64,000 bases of DNA, taken from the NCBI RefSeq assembly GCF_000014565.1, contig NC_008268.1, forward strand, positions 1,674,001 to 1,738,000. Reading direction: 5' to 3'. Below are positions 35,299 to 43,612 of the stretch, piece after piece. The notes beneath the pieces are model-generated. The model saw only the letters and a list, made by a program, of their open reading frames with translations, was not told the DNA's origin and ran no database searches. Every line of letters starts with the position of its first letter. Position 1 is the stretch's first letter. Made by a program: the position numbers and the translations under genes. This DNA comes from Rhodococcus jostii RHA1 (GTDB lineage: Bacteria; Actinomycetota; Actinomycetes; Mycobacteriales; Mycobacteriaceae).

Positions 35299-36492
35299 AT
35301 GACGGACCACGACCCCACCGTCCTCGTCGCGGGGGCACGAACCCCGTTCGGACGCTTCATGGGATCGCTGTCGAGCCTGAGCGCCCAGGAACTGGGTGGC
35401 CACGCGATCAGCGGTGCGCTGCAATCCGCCGGCGTCGACGCAAGCGCCGTCGACCACGTCGTCATGGGTCAGGTGCTCACGGCAGGCAGCGGCCAACTGC
35501 CGGCGCGCGTCGCAGCGGCGGCCGCCGGAATCCCCATGACGACACCGGCACTGAACATCAACCGGATGTGCCTCTCCGGAATCGATGCGATAACGCTGGC
35601 GCACCAGATGATCGTCGCCGGCGACGCGGACGTCGTGGTCGCCGGCGGTCAGGAATCGATGAGCACCGCGCCGCACCTCCTGGCGAACAGCCGTCGCGGG
35701 CACAAGTACGGCGACACGGTTCTGATCGACCACCTCGCGTTCGACGGGCTCCAGGACGCCTTCACCGGGTCGTCGATGGGGGCGCTGACCGAGTCGAGGA
35801 ATCCCGAGTACGGGATCACCCGGGAGGCCCAGGACGACTGGGCCGCACGCTCGCACCGTGCGGCCGCACGCGCGCGCAAGGACGGCGTCTTCGCCGCCGA
35901 GATCGTTCCCGTTCCGATCACGTCCGGCAGGGGTGAGACGACCGACGTGAGCCACGACGAGGGCATCCGGGCCGACACCTCGGCAGCGGACCTCGCCGGG
36001 CTGCGTCCGGCTTTCGCCGCGGGCGGCTCGCTGACTCCGGGCAACTCGTCACCGATCTCCGACGGTGCCTGCGCCGTCGTGGTCACGCGGAAGTCGACGG
36101 CCGTCCGGCTCGGCCTGTCGTGGCTGGCCGAGATCGGATCACGCGCCGTGGTCGCCGGACCCGATTCGGGTCTGCACGAGCAGCCGTCGAACGCCATCCA
36201 GGCCGCGTGCCGACGCGAGGGGATCGCGCCCCGCGAACTCGATCTCGTCGAGATCAACGAGGCGTTCGCCGCGGTCACACTCGTCTCGTCCGAACACCTC
36301 GGTCTCGACGCGGACCGGGTGAACGTCAACGGCGGCGCGATCGCGCTCGGCCACCCGATCGGTGTCTCCGGGGCACGGATCGTCCTGCATCTCGCGCTCG
36401 AACTGCGCCGCCGCGGCGGTGGTGTCGGCGCAGCGGCGCTGTGCGGGGGCGGCGGCCAGGGGCAGGCCCTGATCGTGCACGTCGAACGGTGA
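35299..36492 (+). CDS. Acetyl-CoA acetyltransferase (thiolase)
   Basis: 397 aa. Thiolase that cleaves a 3-ketoacyl-CoA with CoA (or condenses two acyl-CoAs). Nucleophile Cys91 in NRMCLSG, the His loop [17 protein letters not shown] and the second Cys in CGGGGQGQA are all in place, together with VEINEAFA. Length is standard. GAAGGAG precedes the ATG. Follows the acyl-CoA dehydrogenase by 63 bp and is followed within 4 bp by a TetR gene, so it closes the enzymatic part of the operon. Confidence 0.9.
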   Translation: MTDHDPTVLVAGARTPFGRFMGSLSSLSAQELGGHAISGALQSAGVDASAVDHVVMGQVLTAGSGQLPARVAAAAAGIPMTTPALNINRMCLSGIDAITLAHQMIVAGDADVVVAGGQESMSTAPHLLANSRRGHKYGDTVLIDHLAFDGLQDAFTGSSMGALTESRNPEYGITREAQDDWAARSHRAAARARKDGVFAAEIVPVPITSGRGETTDVSHDEGIRADTSAADLAGLRPAFAAGGSLTPGNSSPISDGACAVVVTRKSTAVRLGLSWLAEIGSRAVVAGPDSGLHEQPSNAIQAACRREGIAPRELDLVEINEAFAAVTLVSSEHLGLDADRVNVNGGAIALGHPIGVSGARIVLHLALELRRRGGGVGAAALCGGGGQGQALIVHVER

Positions 36493-36496
36493 TTCG

Positions 36497-37081
36497 ATGA
36501 GCACCAAGTACGACCTCAACCGCACCGAGATTCTGCGCGTGTCCGCCGAGCTGTTCGCGAGGTCGGGCTACCACGGCACCGGGATCGCCGACCTGGGCAC
36601 GGCGGTGGGGCTCGGCCGCGGGGCCCTGTACCACTACATCGGCAGCAAGGAGGAAGTCCTGTTCGCGATCAGCAGCCGACAACTCGCGCAGATGAACGAC
36701 GTGGCCGACGAACTCGCCCTGACCGAACCGGATCCGGAGCTACGCCTCCGCGGTCTCGCCCGGGCCCTGCTCCGCAACATCGCCGAGCACCGCGCGGAGT
36801 GGACGGTGTTCTTCCGCGAGTACCACGCCCTGACCGGTGATCGGCGGGTGCGGGTCGTCGCGGCGCGCGAACGGTACGAATCACATTGGCGGCATGCGTT
36901 CGAGCAGGGCGTCCGGGACGGCGCGTTCACCCTGTTGCCGCCGTTGATGATCAAGGGTGTACTCGGCATGTTCAACTACAGCTACCTCTGGCTCACCGCC
37001 GACGGCGCCCGCACCCCCGAGGAGATCGCCGACGGCTTTCTCGACGCCCTGATCACCGGGCTGGCCGCGCCGAACCCGTGA
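36497..37081 (+). CDS. TetR-family regulator, tandem copy 1
   Basis: 194 aa. N-terminal TetR HTH: RTEILRVSAELFARSGYHGTG and TAVGLGRGALYHYIGSKEEVL, residues ~8-55. The ligand domain (TetR_C of the FadR/AcrR-like sort) follows. It starts four bases after the thiolase stop, so it is in the same operon. Its protein is highly similar to the next gene's product along its whole length, including LYHYIGSKE, FSSRQLAQMN and SYLWxTxxGAxTPEEIAD, so these are recent duplicates. Likely ligand is an acyl-CoA of the pathway. Confidence 0.85.
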   Translation: MSTKYDLNRTEILRVSAELFARSGYHGTGIADLGTAVGLGRGALYHYIGSKEEVLFAISSRQLAQMNDVADELALTEPDPELRLRGLARALLRNIAEHRAEWTVFFREYHALTGDRRVRVVAARERYESHWRHAFEQGVRDGAFTLLPPLMIKGVLGMFNYSYLWLTADGARTPEEIADGFLDALITGLAAPNP

Positions 37082-37135
37082 TCTGGGCCGTCTAGACTCA
37101 CATCTTCGACCGCCGGGAGACAAAGGGGCCCTTCG

Positions 37136-37711
37136 ATGAGCGACAAGTACGACGCCAACCGGGACCGAGTCCTGCAGGTGGCCGCCGAATTGTTCGCGAA
37201 GTCTGGCTACCACGGCACCGGGGTCGCCGAGATCGGTGAGGCCACCGGGCTGGGCCGGGGCGCGCTGTACCACTACATCGGCAGCAAGGAGGCAATCCTC
37301 TACGAGATCAGCAGCCGGCAACTCGCGCAAATGAACACGGTCGCCGACGAACTCGCGCTGTCCGAGGCCGACCCGGAGAAACGGCTGCGCGGCCTCGCAC
37401 GGGCGCTCATGCGGAACATCGCCGAGCACCGTGCCGAGTGGACGGTCTTCTTCCGCGAGTACCACGCCCTGACGGACGAGCGTCGCGATCGCATCATCGC
37501 CGAACGTGAACGCTACGAATCCCATTGGCGGAACGCGCTGGAGCAGGGCATCCGCGACGGACAGTTCCGTGCCCTCCCGCGGCTGATGGTCAAGGGCCTG
37601 CTGGGCATGTTCAACTACAGCTACCTCTGGATCACCCCCGCGGGCGCCGAGACACCCGAGGAGATCGCGGACGAGTTCCTCGACGCCGTTGTCACGGGGA
37701 TGCGGGCGTGA
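37136..37711 (+). CDS. TetR-family regulator, tandem copy 2
   Basis: 191 aa, ATG start 54 bp after copy 1. The HTH is almost the same as in copy 1 (VAAELFAKSGYHGTGVAEIGEATGLGRGALYHYIGSKEAIL), so both should recognise the same or nearly the same operator; differences collect in the C-terminal ligand domain (LPRLMVKGLLGMFNYSYLWITP). Copies could form heterodimers or divide ligand responses. The gene ends directly at palindrome copy 3. Confidence 0.85.
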   Translation: MSDKYDANRDRVLQVAAELFAKSGYHGTGVAEIGEATGLGRGALYHYIGSKEAILYEISSRQLAQMNTVADELALSEADPEKRLRGLARALMRNIAEHRAEWTVFFREYHALTDERRDRIIAERERYESHWRNALEQGIRDGQFRALPRLMVKGLLGMFNYSYLWITPAGAETPEEIADEFLDAVVTGMRA

Positions 37712-37721
37712 GGCGCTCCGC

Positions 37722-37769
37722 GCCCGTGCGCGGTTAGCGAGTCTCTGCACTCGTTCGCCACGCACGGGC
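37722..37769. repeat. 48-bp dispersed palindrome, copy 3
   Basis: GCCCGTGCGCGGTTAGCGAGT, loop CTCTGC, then ACTCGTTCGCCACGCACGGGC. It follows the second TetR stop after the linker GGCGCTCCGC, the same linker as copy 1. Confidence 0.85.
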
Positions 37770-37780
37770 GGCGTAGCCGC

Positions 37781-37801
37781 TGGCTTGGACGCACCAAGCC
37801 A
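37781..37801. promoter_or_regulatory. Candidate HxlR operator upstream of its own gene
   Basis: Perfect 8-bp inverted repeat TGGCTTGG/CCAAGCCA separated by ACGCA, located 21 bp before the HxlR ATG. The core CTTGG-N5-CCAAG is identical to that of the larger palindrome at 38339-38363. This suggests autoregulation. Confidence 0.55.
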
Positions 37802-37821
37802 GTAGGGACTATCCTCGTCGC

Positions 37822-38295
37822 ATGAGTCCGTCATCGGCCACCCCTGCCCGTTGCTCGATCGCGCGCACCCTCGAACTCCTGGGCGACAAATGGACGCTGC
37901 TCATCGTCCGCGACGCCTTCTGGGGCCACAGCCGATTCTCGGAGTTCACCCGCAGCCTCGGCGTGGCGTCCGACGTCCTCACCGCACGGTTGGCGATGCT
38001 CGTCGACGAAGGAATCCTCGAACGCCGCGCCTATCGCCAGGAAGGGTCGCGGGAACGTCTGGAGTACGTGCTGACCGAAAAGGGCAAGCAGTTGCATGTC
38101 GTGATCGGCGCTCTGGGCCAGTTCGGTCGCGACCATCTGCCGCGTCCGGGTAGCACCTCCCCCGAGTACTCCGACGAGACCACCGGCGAGGCCGTGTCCC
38201 TCGCGTTCGTCACCGACGACGGTCGACGCGTCTCGGCATCGACTCTGCATGTACAGCAGGGCACTCCGGCCCCGGCGGCCGATCCCCAGGGTTAA
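37822..38295 (+). CDS. HxlR-family winged-helix regulator
   Basis: 157 aa. HxlR signature: CSIARTLELLGDKWTLLIVRDAFWG (Cys near residue 10), then FSEFTRSLGVASDVLTARLAMLVDEGILERR, the recognition helix and wing with YVLTEKGKQL. Members sense thiol-reactive or carbonyl compounds through the conserved N-terminal Cys. Two CTTGG-N5-CCAAG palindromes flank the gene, one before it and one before the SnoaL-like gene, giving a probable two-target local circuit. Confidence 0.85.
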   Translation: MSPSSATPARCSIARTLELLGDKWTLLIVRDAFWGHSRFSEFTRSLGVASDVLTARLAMLVDEGILERRAYRQEGSRERLEYVLTEKGKQLHVVIGALGQFGRDHLPRPGSTSPEYSDETTGEAVSLAFVTDDGRRVSASTLHVQQGTPAPAADPQG

Positions 38296-38338
38296 CCGGA
38301 ACTCGTGAAGAACGGGAGCGCGACCTCGCCGTATCCAT

Positions 38339-38363
38339 GCTAACTTGGAAATTCCAAGTTAGC
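38339..38363. promoter_or_regulatory. Candidate HxlR operator upstream of SnoaL-like gene
   Basis: A perfect palindrome with 12-bp arms (GCTAACTTGGAA and TTCCAAGTTAGC) around one central A. It ends 16 bp before the ATG of the SnoaL-like gene and lies 43 bp after the HxlR stop, so it must control that gene rather than terminate HxlR transcription only. The core is CTTGG-N5-CCAAG as at 37781-37801. Confidence 0.65.
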
Positions 38364-38379
38364 GAGAGGCAAGGAAGCC

Positions 38380-38793
38380 ATGTCTGCACAACACGGAGTT
38401 CACGCAGTCGAGAATTTCTGGGCCCGGGTGTGGCAGTCACCCCAGGACCCCCATGCGATCGACGAGCTCGTCGTCGACGACTTCGTCATCGTCACCGGTG
38501 GAGAGGCGATCCGCGGCCGGGACGCCTTCAAGGAATGGGTGCTGAAGTTTCAGTCGACCGTCGAGGACCTGGAGTTCATCCCCGTCGAAACGTTCCAGAA
38601 CGAGGACGGTTCCCGCGTCGCGTCGCTGTGGGAGATGACCGGCCGCAATCGCGGATTCATGGGCACCGAGCCCGACGGGCAACCCATTCACCTGACGGGC
38701 ACCGCGGTGTGGAACGTCCGCGCCGACGGGATGCTCGAATCCAACCGCGTCGAGCGCAATGCCTGGGAGCTGCACCGGCGGCTGACGGCCTAG
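38380..38793 (+). CDS. SnoaL/NTF2-like polyketide-cyclase-fold protein
   Basis: 137 aa with the NTF2-like alpha+beta barrel pattern: an opening helix (AVENFWARVWQSPQDPHAIDELVVDDFVIVT), GREAFKEWV, then strands with GTAVWNVRADGMLESNRVER. Such proteins either isomerise/cyclise small ligands or simply bind them; no catalytic residue can be assigned. AAGGAA precedes the ATG. It is the apparent target of the upstream HxlR regulator, which suggests expression in response to an electrophilic or aromatic compound. Confidence 0.75.
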   Translation: MSAQHGVHAVENFWARVWQSPQDPHAIDELVVDDFVIVTGGEAIRGRDAFKEWVLKFQSTVEDLEFIPVETFQNEDGSRVASLWEMTGRNRGFMGTEPDGQPIHLTGTAVWNVRADGMLESNRVERNAWELHRRLTA

Positions 38794-38802
38794 GCGCTTC
38801 GC

Positions 38803-38850
38803 GCCCGTGCGTGGTTAACGAGTGCAGAGACTCGTTAACCACGCACGGGC
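38803..38850. repeat. 48-bp dispersed palindrome, copy 4 (best copy)
   Basis: Perfect 21-bp arms: GCCCGTGCGTGGTTAACGAG plus T on the left (38803-38823), exact complement on the right (38830-38850), loop GCAGAG. It follows the SnoaL-like stop (TAG at 38791) by the linker GCGCTTCGC and is followed by GGCGGAGCCGCC leading to the convergent dehydrogenase gene end. The strong stem should terminate transcription from both sides. Confidence 0.9.
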
Positions 38851-38861
38851 GGCGGAGCCGC

Positions 38862-39956
38862 CTACCTGGCTGCAGCGATGCGGGCCTCGGCGACGGCGTC
38901 GGCTGCGGCGCCGGCGAGGATGCCGTCCCGCTTCGCGACGTCGAGGATCTGTACGACGGTGGCGAAGATCTTCTCGACCTGCGCGCGGACGTCGTCGGCG
39001 GACGTGCCGAGCCGCTCGCCTGCGACCTGGATGAGTCCGCCGCCGTTGGCGACGTAGTCGGGAACCCAGGTGATGCCGCGTTCGCCGAGGTCGTGCTCGA
39101 CCGCGGGGTGGGCGAGCTGGTTGTTCGCGGCCCCGCAGATCACCTGGGCGGTGATCGCGGCGACGGACTCGTCGGTGAGCGTGGCGCCCATCGCGCAGGG
39201 TGCGTAGACGTCGAGTTCCTGGCCGATGACGCTGGACGCGATCTTGACCTCGGGGAAGTCGCGGGCCACCCGGTCGAGTGCGGCGGCGTTGACGTCGGTG
39301 GCGACCACCGACGCGCCGTCGGCGAGCAGAAGCTTGATCAGCTGGTAGCCGACCTTGCCGGTGCCCTCGACGCCGACGGTACGGCCGGCGAGGCTCGCGG
39401 TGCCCCACTTGGCCTGGGCGGCGGCGCGCATGCCCTGGAACACGCCGAGGGCGGTCATCGGGGCGCTGTCGCCGGACCCGCCGGCGGACGTGTTGCGTCC
39501 GACGACGTAGTCGGTGGCGCGGCCCATCACGTCGAGGTCGTCGGAGTTGGTGCCCACGTCGCCGGCGGTGATGTACCGGCCGCCGAGTGTCTGAACGAAC
39601 CGGGCGTACGCCTCGAGCAGCGCCTCCGACTTTCCGGTGGCCGGGTCGCCGATGATGACGGCCTTACCGCCGCCGAGGTCGACTCCGGCGATCGCCGACT
39701 TGTAGGTCATGCCCCGCGACAGGCGCAGGACGTCCTTGAGGGCGGCGGCTTCGTCGGCGTACGGGTAGAAGCGGGTTCCGCCGAGAGCCGGCCCGAGGGT
39801 GGTGTCGTGGATCGCGACGATCGCCTTGAGTCCGGTGGCGGGGTCCTGGAAGAACGTCACCTGCTCGTGGGCGGTGTCGGTGGGGAAATCGGTGCGCTCG
39901 AACACTCCAGCGTTTTCGGGCTGTGCGGTGTCGTGACGTTCCGCGGTGAGAGTCAT
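38862..39956 (-). CDS. Leucine/valine-type amino acid dehydrogenase (Glu/Leu/Phe/Val family)
   Basis: 364 aa. NAD-dependent oxidative deamination of a branched-chain or aromatic amino acid to its 2-keto acid. The catalytic region reads ALGGTRF, MTYKSAIAGVDLGGGKAVI (two key Lys residues), and the Rossmann fold GVEGTGKVGYQLIKLLL follows. Length and the GGGKAVI motif fit leucine/valine dehydrogenase better than glutamate dehydrogenase. It lies six bases behind the indolepyruvate oxidoreductase gene in one operon, so its keto-acid product is the natural substrate of that enzyme. Confidence 0.87.
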   Translation of the reverse strand: MTLTAERHDTAQPENAGVFERTDFPTDTAHEQVTFFQDPATGLKAIVAIHDTTLGPALGGTRFYPYADEAAALKDVLRLSRGMTYKSAIAGVDLGGGKAVIIGDPATGKSEALLEAYARFVQTLGGRYITAGDVGTNSDDLDVMGRATDYVVGRNTSAGGSGDSAPMTALGVFQGMRAAAQAKWGTASLAGRTVGVEGTGKVGYQLIKLLLADGASVVATDVNAAALDRVARDFPEVKIASSVIGQELDVYAPCAMGATLTDESVAAITAQVICGAANNQLAHPAVEHDLGERGITWVPDYVANGGGLIQVAGERLGTSADDVRAQVEKIFATVVQILDVAKRDGILAGAAADAVAEARIAAAR

Positions 39957-39962
39957 GTCTTC

Positions 39963-42900
39963 TCAGGACCTTTCCGGAGTGGTGGCAATCGTGATGGTGG
40001 AGGTGTCGACGCCGAGTTCGGCGAGACGCTGGAGGTAGACGGTGACGTTGCGCAGTTTCACGTCCTCGTAGCCCCGGACGAGGTCGGGGGTCGCGGCGAT
40101 CAGCGTTGCGGTGTCGTAGGTGTCGGCGGAGAGGTCGGCGACGAGGCGGGTCACCGTGGTCTCGTAGTGTGCGAGCAGCTGACGCTCGAGGCGACGGACC
40201 TTGGCGTAGCCGAAGGGGTCGAACGCGGTGCCGCGCAGGAACTTCGCCTTGGCGAGCGTCTTGAGCGCGACGTGCGAGCGGGGGCCGAATCCGATCTTGG
40301 TCTTGCGGCCCATGGCCTTGAGGACGGGCGGGTGCAGCTTGTAGGTGAGCTTGCCCGCGCCGGGGACCTCGCCGGCGGCGGCGTCGAGGAACGCCTGGTC
40401 GGTGAGCATCCGGGCCACCTCGTATTCGTCCTTGTAGGCGGTGAGCTTGTGCAGGCCGGCGGCGACGGCCTCGCTGAACTCGGTCCGGCTGCCCAGCTCG
40501 CGTTCGGCGTCCCATGCCTGCTGCACCAGGGCGATGTAGCGGGCGGCGACGCGGTCGCCCTGGAAGGCAACGAGGTTCGCGGCGCGGCGTTCGGTGAGCT
40601 CGAGCGTCGTGCCGTCCAGGGTGGATCCGGCGAACAGGTGCGTCGGGACGACGGTGTCGCTGCGCTGCGGCACGGCGGCCGAGCTGGTGGCGGCGAGGAA
40701 GGCTTCCCGGTCGGCGACGGCGACGCGTCCCCAGTGGAACGCGGCCTTGTTGGACTCGACGGCCACGCCGTTGATCTCGAGGGCCTCCTCGATGAACCGG
40801 GCGGGGACGGGCAGTCCGCCGGCCTGGTAGGCCGCGCCGACCAGCAGGAAGTTGGCGGCGGCCGTGCTGCCGAACAGTGCGGTGGCGGCGGCGAGCCCGT
40901 CGATCGCGGTCAGTTCGCGGGCTGAGACGTCGAGACGCTCGAGCAGCTTGTCCTCGTCCGGGTAGCGGACGGCGGGGTCGTAGACCATGTCGCCGGTCGG
41001 GGTCTGGCTGGTCGACGCGACGGTGATGGTGCGCTCGGAGCTGCCGAAGCCGGCGTACTTGGCGTCGGCCGCCGTCAGCAGGTCGAATGCGAGGACGCAG
41101 TCGGCGGTCGCGGGGCTGATCCGGTTGGACGGCGCCGAGCTTCCCGACCGCGTCTTCTGATCGCTGAGCCGCAGGTGCGACGTGACGGGCCCGGCCTTCT
41201 GGCTGAGACCGGTCTGGTCGAGTCCCTCGACGTGCAGCCCGGCGCGCAGCGCGGCCATGCCGAGCACCTGGTTGACGGTGACGATGCCGGTACCACCGAC
41301 GCCGGCCATGAACAGGTTGTGCGTTCCGGTCCACACGGCGGGGTCGGGGTCGCCGACCTCCGGCGGAACCGGGATCTCGCGCAACGTCTTCGGTGCGCCT
41401 TCCTCGGGCAGCTCGACCGTCACGAACGACGGGCAGTCGCCCTCGAGGCAGGAGTAGTCGGTGTTGCAGCTGGTCTGGTCGATCTTGGTCTTGCGGCCGA
41501 ATTCGGTGTCGACGGGCTGCACGGACAGGCAGTTGGACTTGACGCCGCAGTCGCCGCAACCCTCGCAGACGGCCTCGTTGATGACGACGCGGGTGCGGCG
41601 GGCGGGCAGCTTGCCGCGCTTGCGCTTGCGGCGGGCCTCGGCGGCGCACTGCTGGTCGAAGATCAGCACGGTGACGCCCTCGATGTCGCGGAGGACGCGC
41701 TGCGCCTCGTCGAGGCGGGTCCGGTCCCACAGCAGCGTGTTGGCGGCGAAGTGGGCGCCCTTGTGCCGCTTGGGATCCTCGGCGCACACGATGATCTGCT
41801 TGACACCCTCGGACGCCAGCTTGTGGGTCAGCTGAGGCACGGTCAGCCCGGCCTCGGCGTCCTGCGCGCCGGTCATCGCGACGGCGGAGTTGTAGAGCAC
41901 CTTGTACGTGATGTTGACGCCGGCGGCGACGCATGCCTGCACGGCGAGCTGGCCGGAGTGGAAGTAGGTGCCGTCGCCGACGTTCTGGAACATGTGCTTG
42001 ACGTCGCTGAACGGGGCCTGCCCGATCCACTGCGCGCCCTCACCGCCCATCTGGGTGAGCATCGTGACGGCGCTGTCGGTGCGGCCGGACATCGTGACCA
42101 GAGTGTGGCAGCCGATGCCGCCACCCGCGATCGATCCCTCGGGCACCGCGGTGGAGCGGTTGTGCGGGCAGCCGGAGCAGAAGTACGGGGTGCGCGACGT
42201 CGGCAGGACGGTCAGCTCGAGACGCGGCGGCGGGGCCGGTGTCAGCGCGACCCGGTCCTTGAGGACGCGGCGCAGCGGTCCGGTGAGCCGGGCGGCGGTC
42301 AGTTCGCCGTCGACGGGGATCAGGTTCTTGCCCTGCGCGTTCTTCTTCCCCAGCACGGCGGGCGCGCTGGCGCCGCCGTAGAGGATGTCCTTGAGCTGCG
42401 ACTCGACGAACGGCATCTTCTCCTCGACGACGAGGACCTGCTCGACGCCGTCGGCGAGTTCGCGAACCTTGTCGGCGCCCAGCGGGTAGGGCATGCCGAC
42501 GCGGAGGATGCGGATGCCGGCGTCCTCGAGCTGGGAGTCGCCGAGCCCGAGGTCGAGCAGGGCCTGGCGCAGCGAGTCGTAGGCGGTGCCGACGGCGGCG
42601 ATGCCCAGCCACGCGCTGCGCGGGTTCACCTCGATCTTGTCGATCTCGTTGGCGGCGTTGAACGCCTCGACCATCGCCCAGCGCGGCCCGTACAGGTCGG
42701 CCTCGGCGTAGACGCTGTCGGGCGGGGACGCGAGCACGCGCTGCCGGTACGACCACGGCTTGCCGTTCCACTCGATCTCGGGGAGCACGATGTCGAGGTC
42801 GGCGAAGTTGCGGTCGAGGGTCCAGAGTCCGTCGGCCACGTCGGCGACGATCTTCATGCCCGACCAGCAGCCGGAGATCCGCGACAGCGCCACGCCGTAG

Positions 42901-43475
42901 AGGCCGAACGTGATGACCTCCTCGGCGTTGCGCGGGAAGAACACGGGCATGCCCATCGCGGCCATGGACCGCTCACTGGCGCAGGGGATGGTGGAGGACT
43001 TGGCGTTGGGGTCGTCGCCGACGAGGACGAGGACGCCGCCGCGGGCGTTCGCGCCGTACATGGCGGCGTGCCGGATGGAGTCGCTGGCGCGGTCGAGGCC
43101 GGGGCCCTTGCCGTACCAGACGCCGACGACGCCGTCGTGGGTGCGCTCGCCCTGCGGGAGGTCGACCTGGCTGCCCCAGACGGAGGTCGCGGCGAGTTCC
43201 TCGTTCATGCCGGGCACGAACTTCACGTCGTGGTCGGTGCTCAACGTGGGGATGGCGGCGATGGTGCGGTCGAGGCCGGCGAGGGGGCTGCCCTGGTAGC
43301 CGGAGACGAACGTCGCGACGTTCAGTCCCGCGCGGCGGTCGCGTTCGTGCTGCTCCACCAGCTGGCGGGCGATGGCCTGGACACCGGTCATCAACACCGG
43401 GCCCGAGTCGGCCCGGTATCGGTCGGCGAGATCAAAGGATGCTGCACTGGTGCGAGCGTCGTCTAGCTGAGTCAT
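39963..43475 (-). CDS. Fused indolepyruvate:ferredoxin oxidoreductase
   Basis: 1170 aa, the long single-chain form combining IorA and IorB parts. It converts an aryl or branched 2-keto acid to acyl-CoA with CoA, TPP and ferredoxin. Order: pyrimidine-binding domain (~1-200), central TPP domain with YFCSGCPHNRST and GGGIGCHTL, Cys-rich CEGCGDCG and DYSCLEGDCPSF [4Fe-4S] ligands around residue ~650, then gamma-like domain (GVGGTGIVTVNQVLG) and C-terminus. ATG at 43475 was chosen; an ATG ten codons earlier has no ribosome site. Divergent from an Lrp regulator. Confidence 0.88.
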   Translation of the reverse strand: MTQLDDARTSAASFDLADRYRADSGPVLMTGVQAIARQLVEQHERDRRAGLNVATFVSGYQGSPLAGLDRTIAAIPTLSTDHDVKFVPGMNEELAATSVWGSQVDLPQGERTHDGVVGVWYGKGPGLDRASDSIRHAAMYGANARGGVLVLVGDDPNAKSSTIPCASERSMAAMGMPVFFPRNAEEVITFGLYGVALSRISGCWSGMKIVADVADGLWTLDRNFADLDIVLPEIEWNGKPWSYRQRVLASPPDSVYAEADLYGPRWAMVEAFNAANEIDKIEVNPRSAWLGIAAVGTAYDSLRQALLDLGLGDSQLEDAGIRILRVGMPYPLGADKVRELADGVEQVLVVEEKMPFVESQLKDILYGGASAPAVLGKKNAQGKNLIPVDGELTAARLTGPLRRVLKDRVALTPAPPPRLELTVLPTSRTPYFCSGCPHNRSTAVPEGSIAGGGIGCHTLVTMSGRTDSAVTMLTQMGGEGAQWIGQAPFSDVKHMFQNVGDGTYFHSGQLAVQACVAAGVNITYKVLYNSAVAMTGAQDAEAGLTVPQLTHKLASEGVKQIIVCAEDPKRHKGAHFAANTLLWDRTRLDEAQRVLRDIEGVTVLIFDQQCAAEARRKRKRGKLPARRTRVVINEAVCEGCGDCGVKSNCLSVQPVDTEFGRKTKIDQTSCNTDYSCLEGDCPSFVTVELPEEGAPKTLREIPVPPEVGDPDPAVWTGTHNLFMAGVGGTGIVTVNQVLGMAALRAGLHVEGLDQTGLSQKAGPVTSHLRLSDQKTRSGSSAPSNRISPATADCVLAFDLLTAADAKYAGFGSSERTITVASTSQTPTGDMVYDPAVRYPDEDKLLERLDVSARELTAIDGLAAATALFGSTAAANFLLVGAAYQAGGLPVPARFIEEALEINGVAVESNKAAFHWGRVAVADREAFLAATSSAAVPQRSDTVVPTHLFAGSTLDGTTLELTERRAANLVAFQGDRVAARYIALVQQAWDAERELGSRTEFSEAVAAGLHKLTAYKDEYEVARMLTDQAFLDAAAGEVPGAGKLTYKLHPPVLKAMGRKTKIGFGPRSHVALKTLAKAKFLRGTAFDPFGYAKVRRLERQLLAHYETTVTRLVADLSADTYDTATLIAATPDLVRGYEDVKLRNVTVYLQRLAELGVDTSTITIATTPERS

Positions 43476-43559
43476 CTGCGATTCCCGATCCGTCGCGTTG
43501 AGCATTTCGTGAGCTTGATCCTGTATCTGGTCTAAGATTTGGTCAACGCAAATCGGATC

Positions 43560-43571
43560 AACTGATCAGTT
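43560..43571. promoter_or_regulatory. Candidate Lrp-type operator
   Basis: A perfect 12-bp palindrome, AACTGATCAGTT, in the 137-bp divergent region between the oxidoreductase operon and the Lrp gene; the segment around it is AT-rich. Palindromic sites of this size are usual for Lrp/AsnC dimers, which often autoregulate and control the neighbouring catabolic operon. Only one copy is seen. Confidence 0.4.
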
Positions 43572-43612
43572 CACGCAACAGGTGACGGTCGTCACTCCTC
43601 GGAGGTACCAAA

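Noticed and set aside
38339..38363. The 25-bp palindrome read as the HxlR terminator
   Set aside because: It has no U-rich tail, its core repeats the palindrome before HxlR, and it sits next to the SnoaL-like start, so an operator is the better reading.
41175..43466. A 763-codon open frame on the plus strand opposite the indolepyruvate oxidoreductase
   Set aside because: It is the antisense shadow of a high-GC gene; its product is Gly/Asp/Val-rich with no domain.
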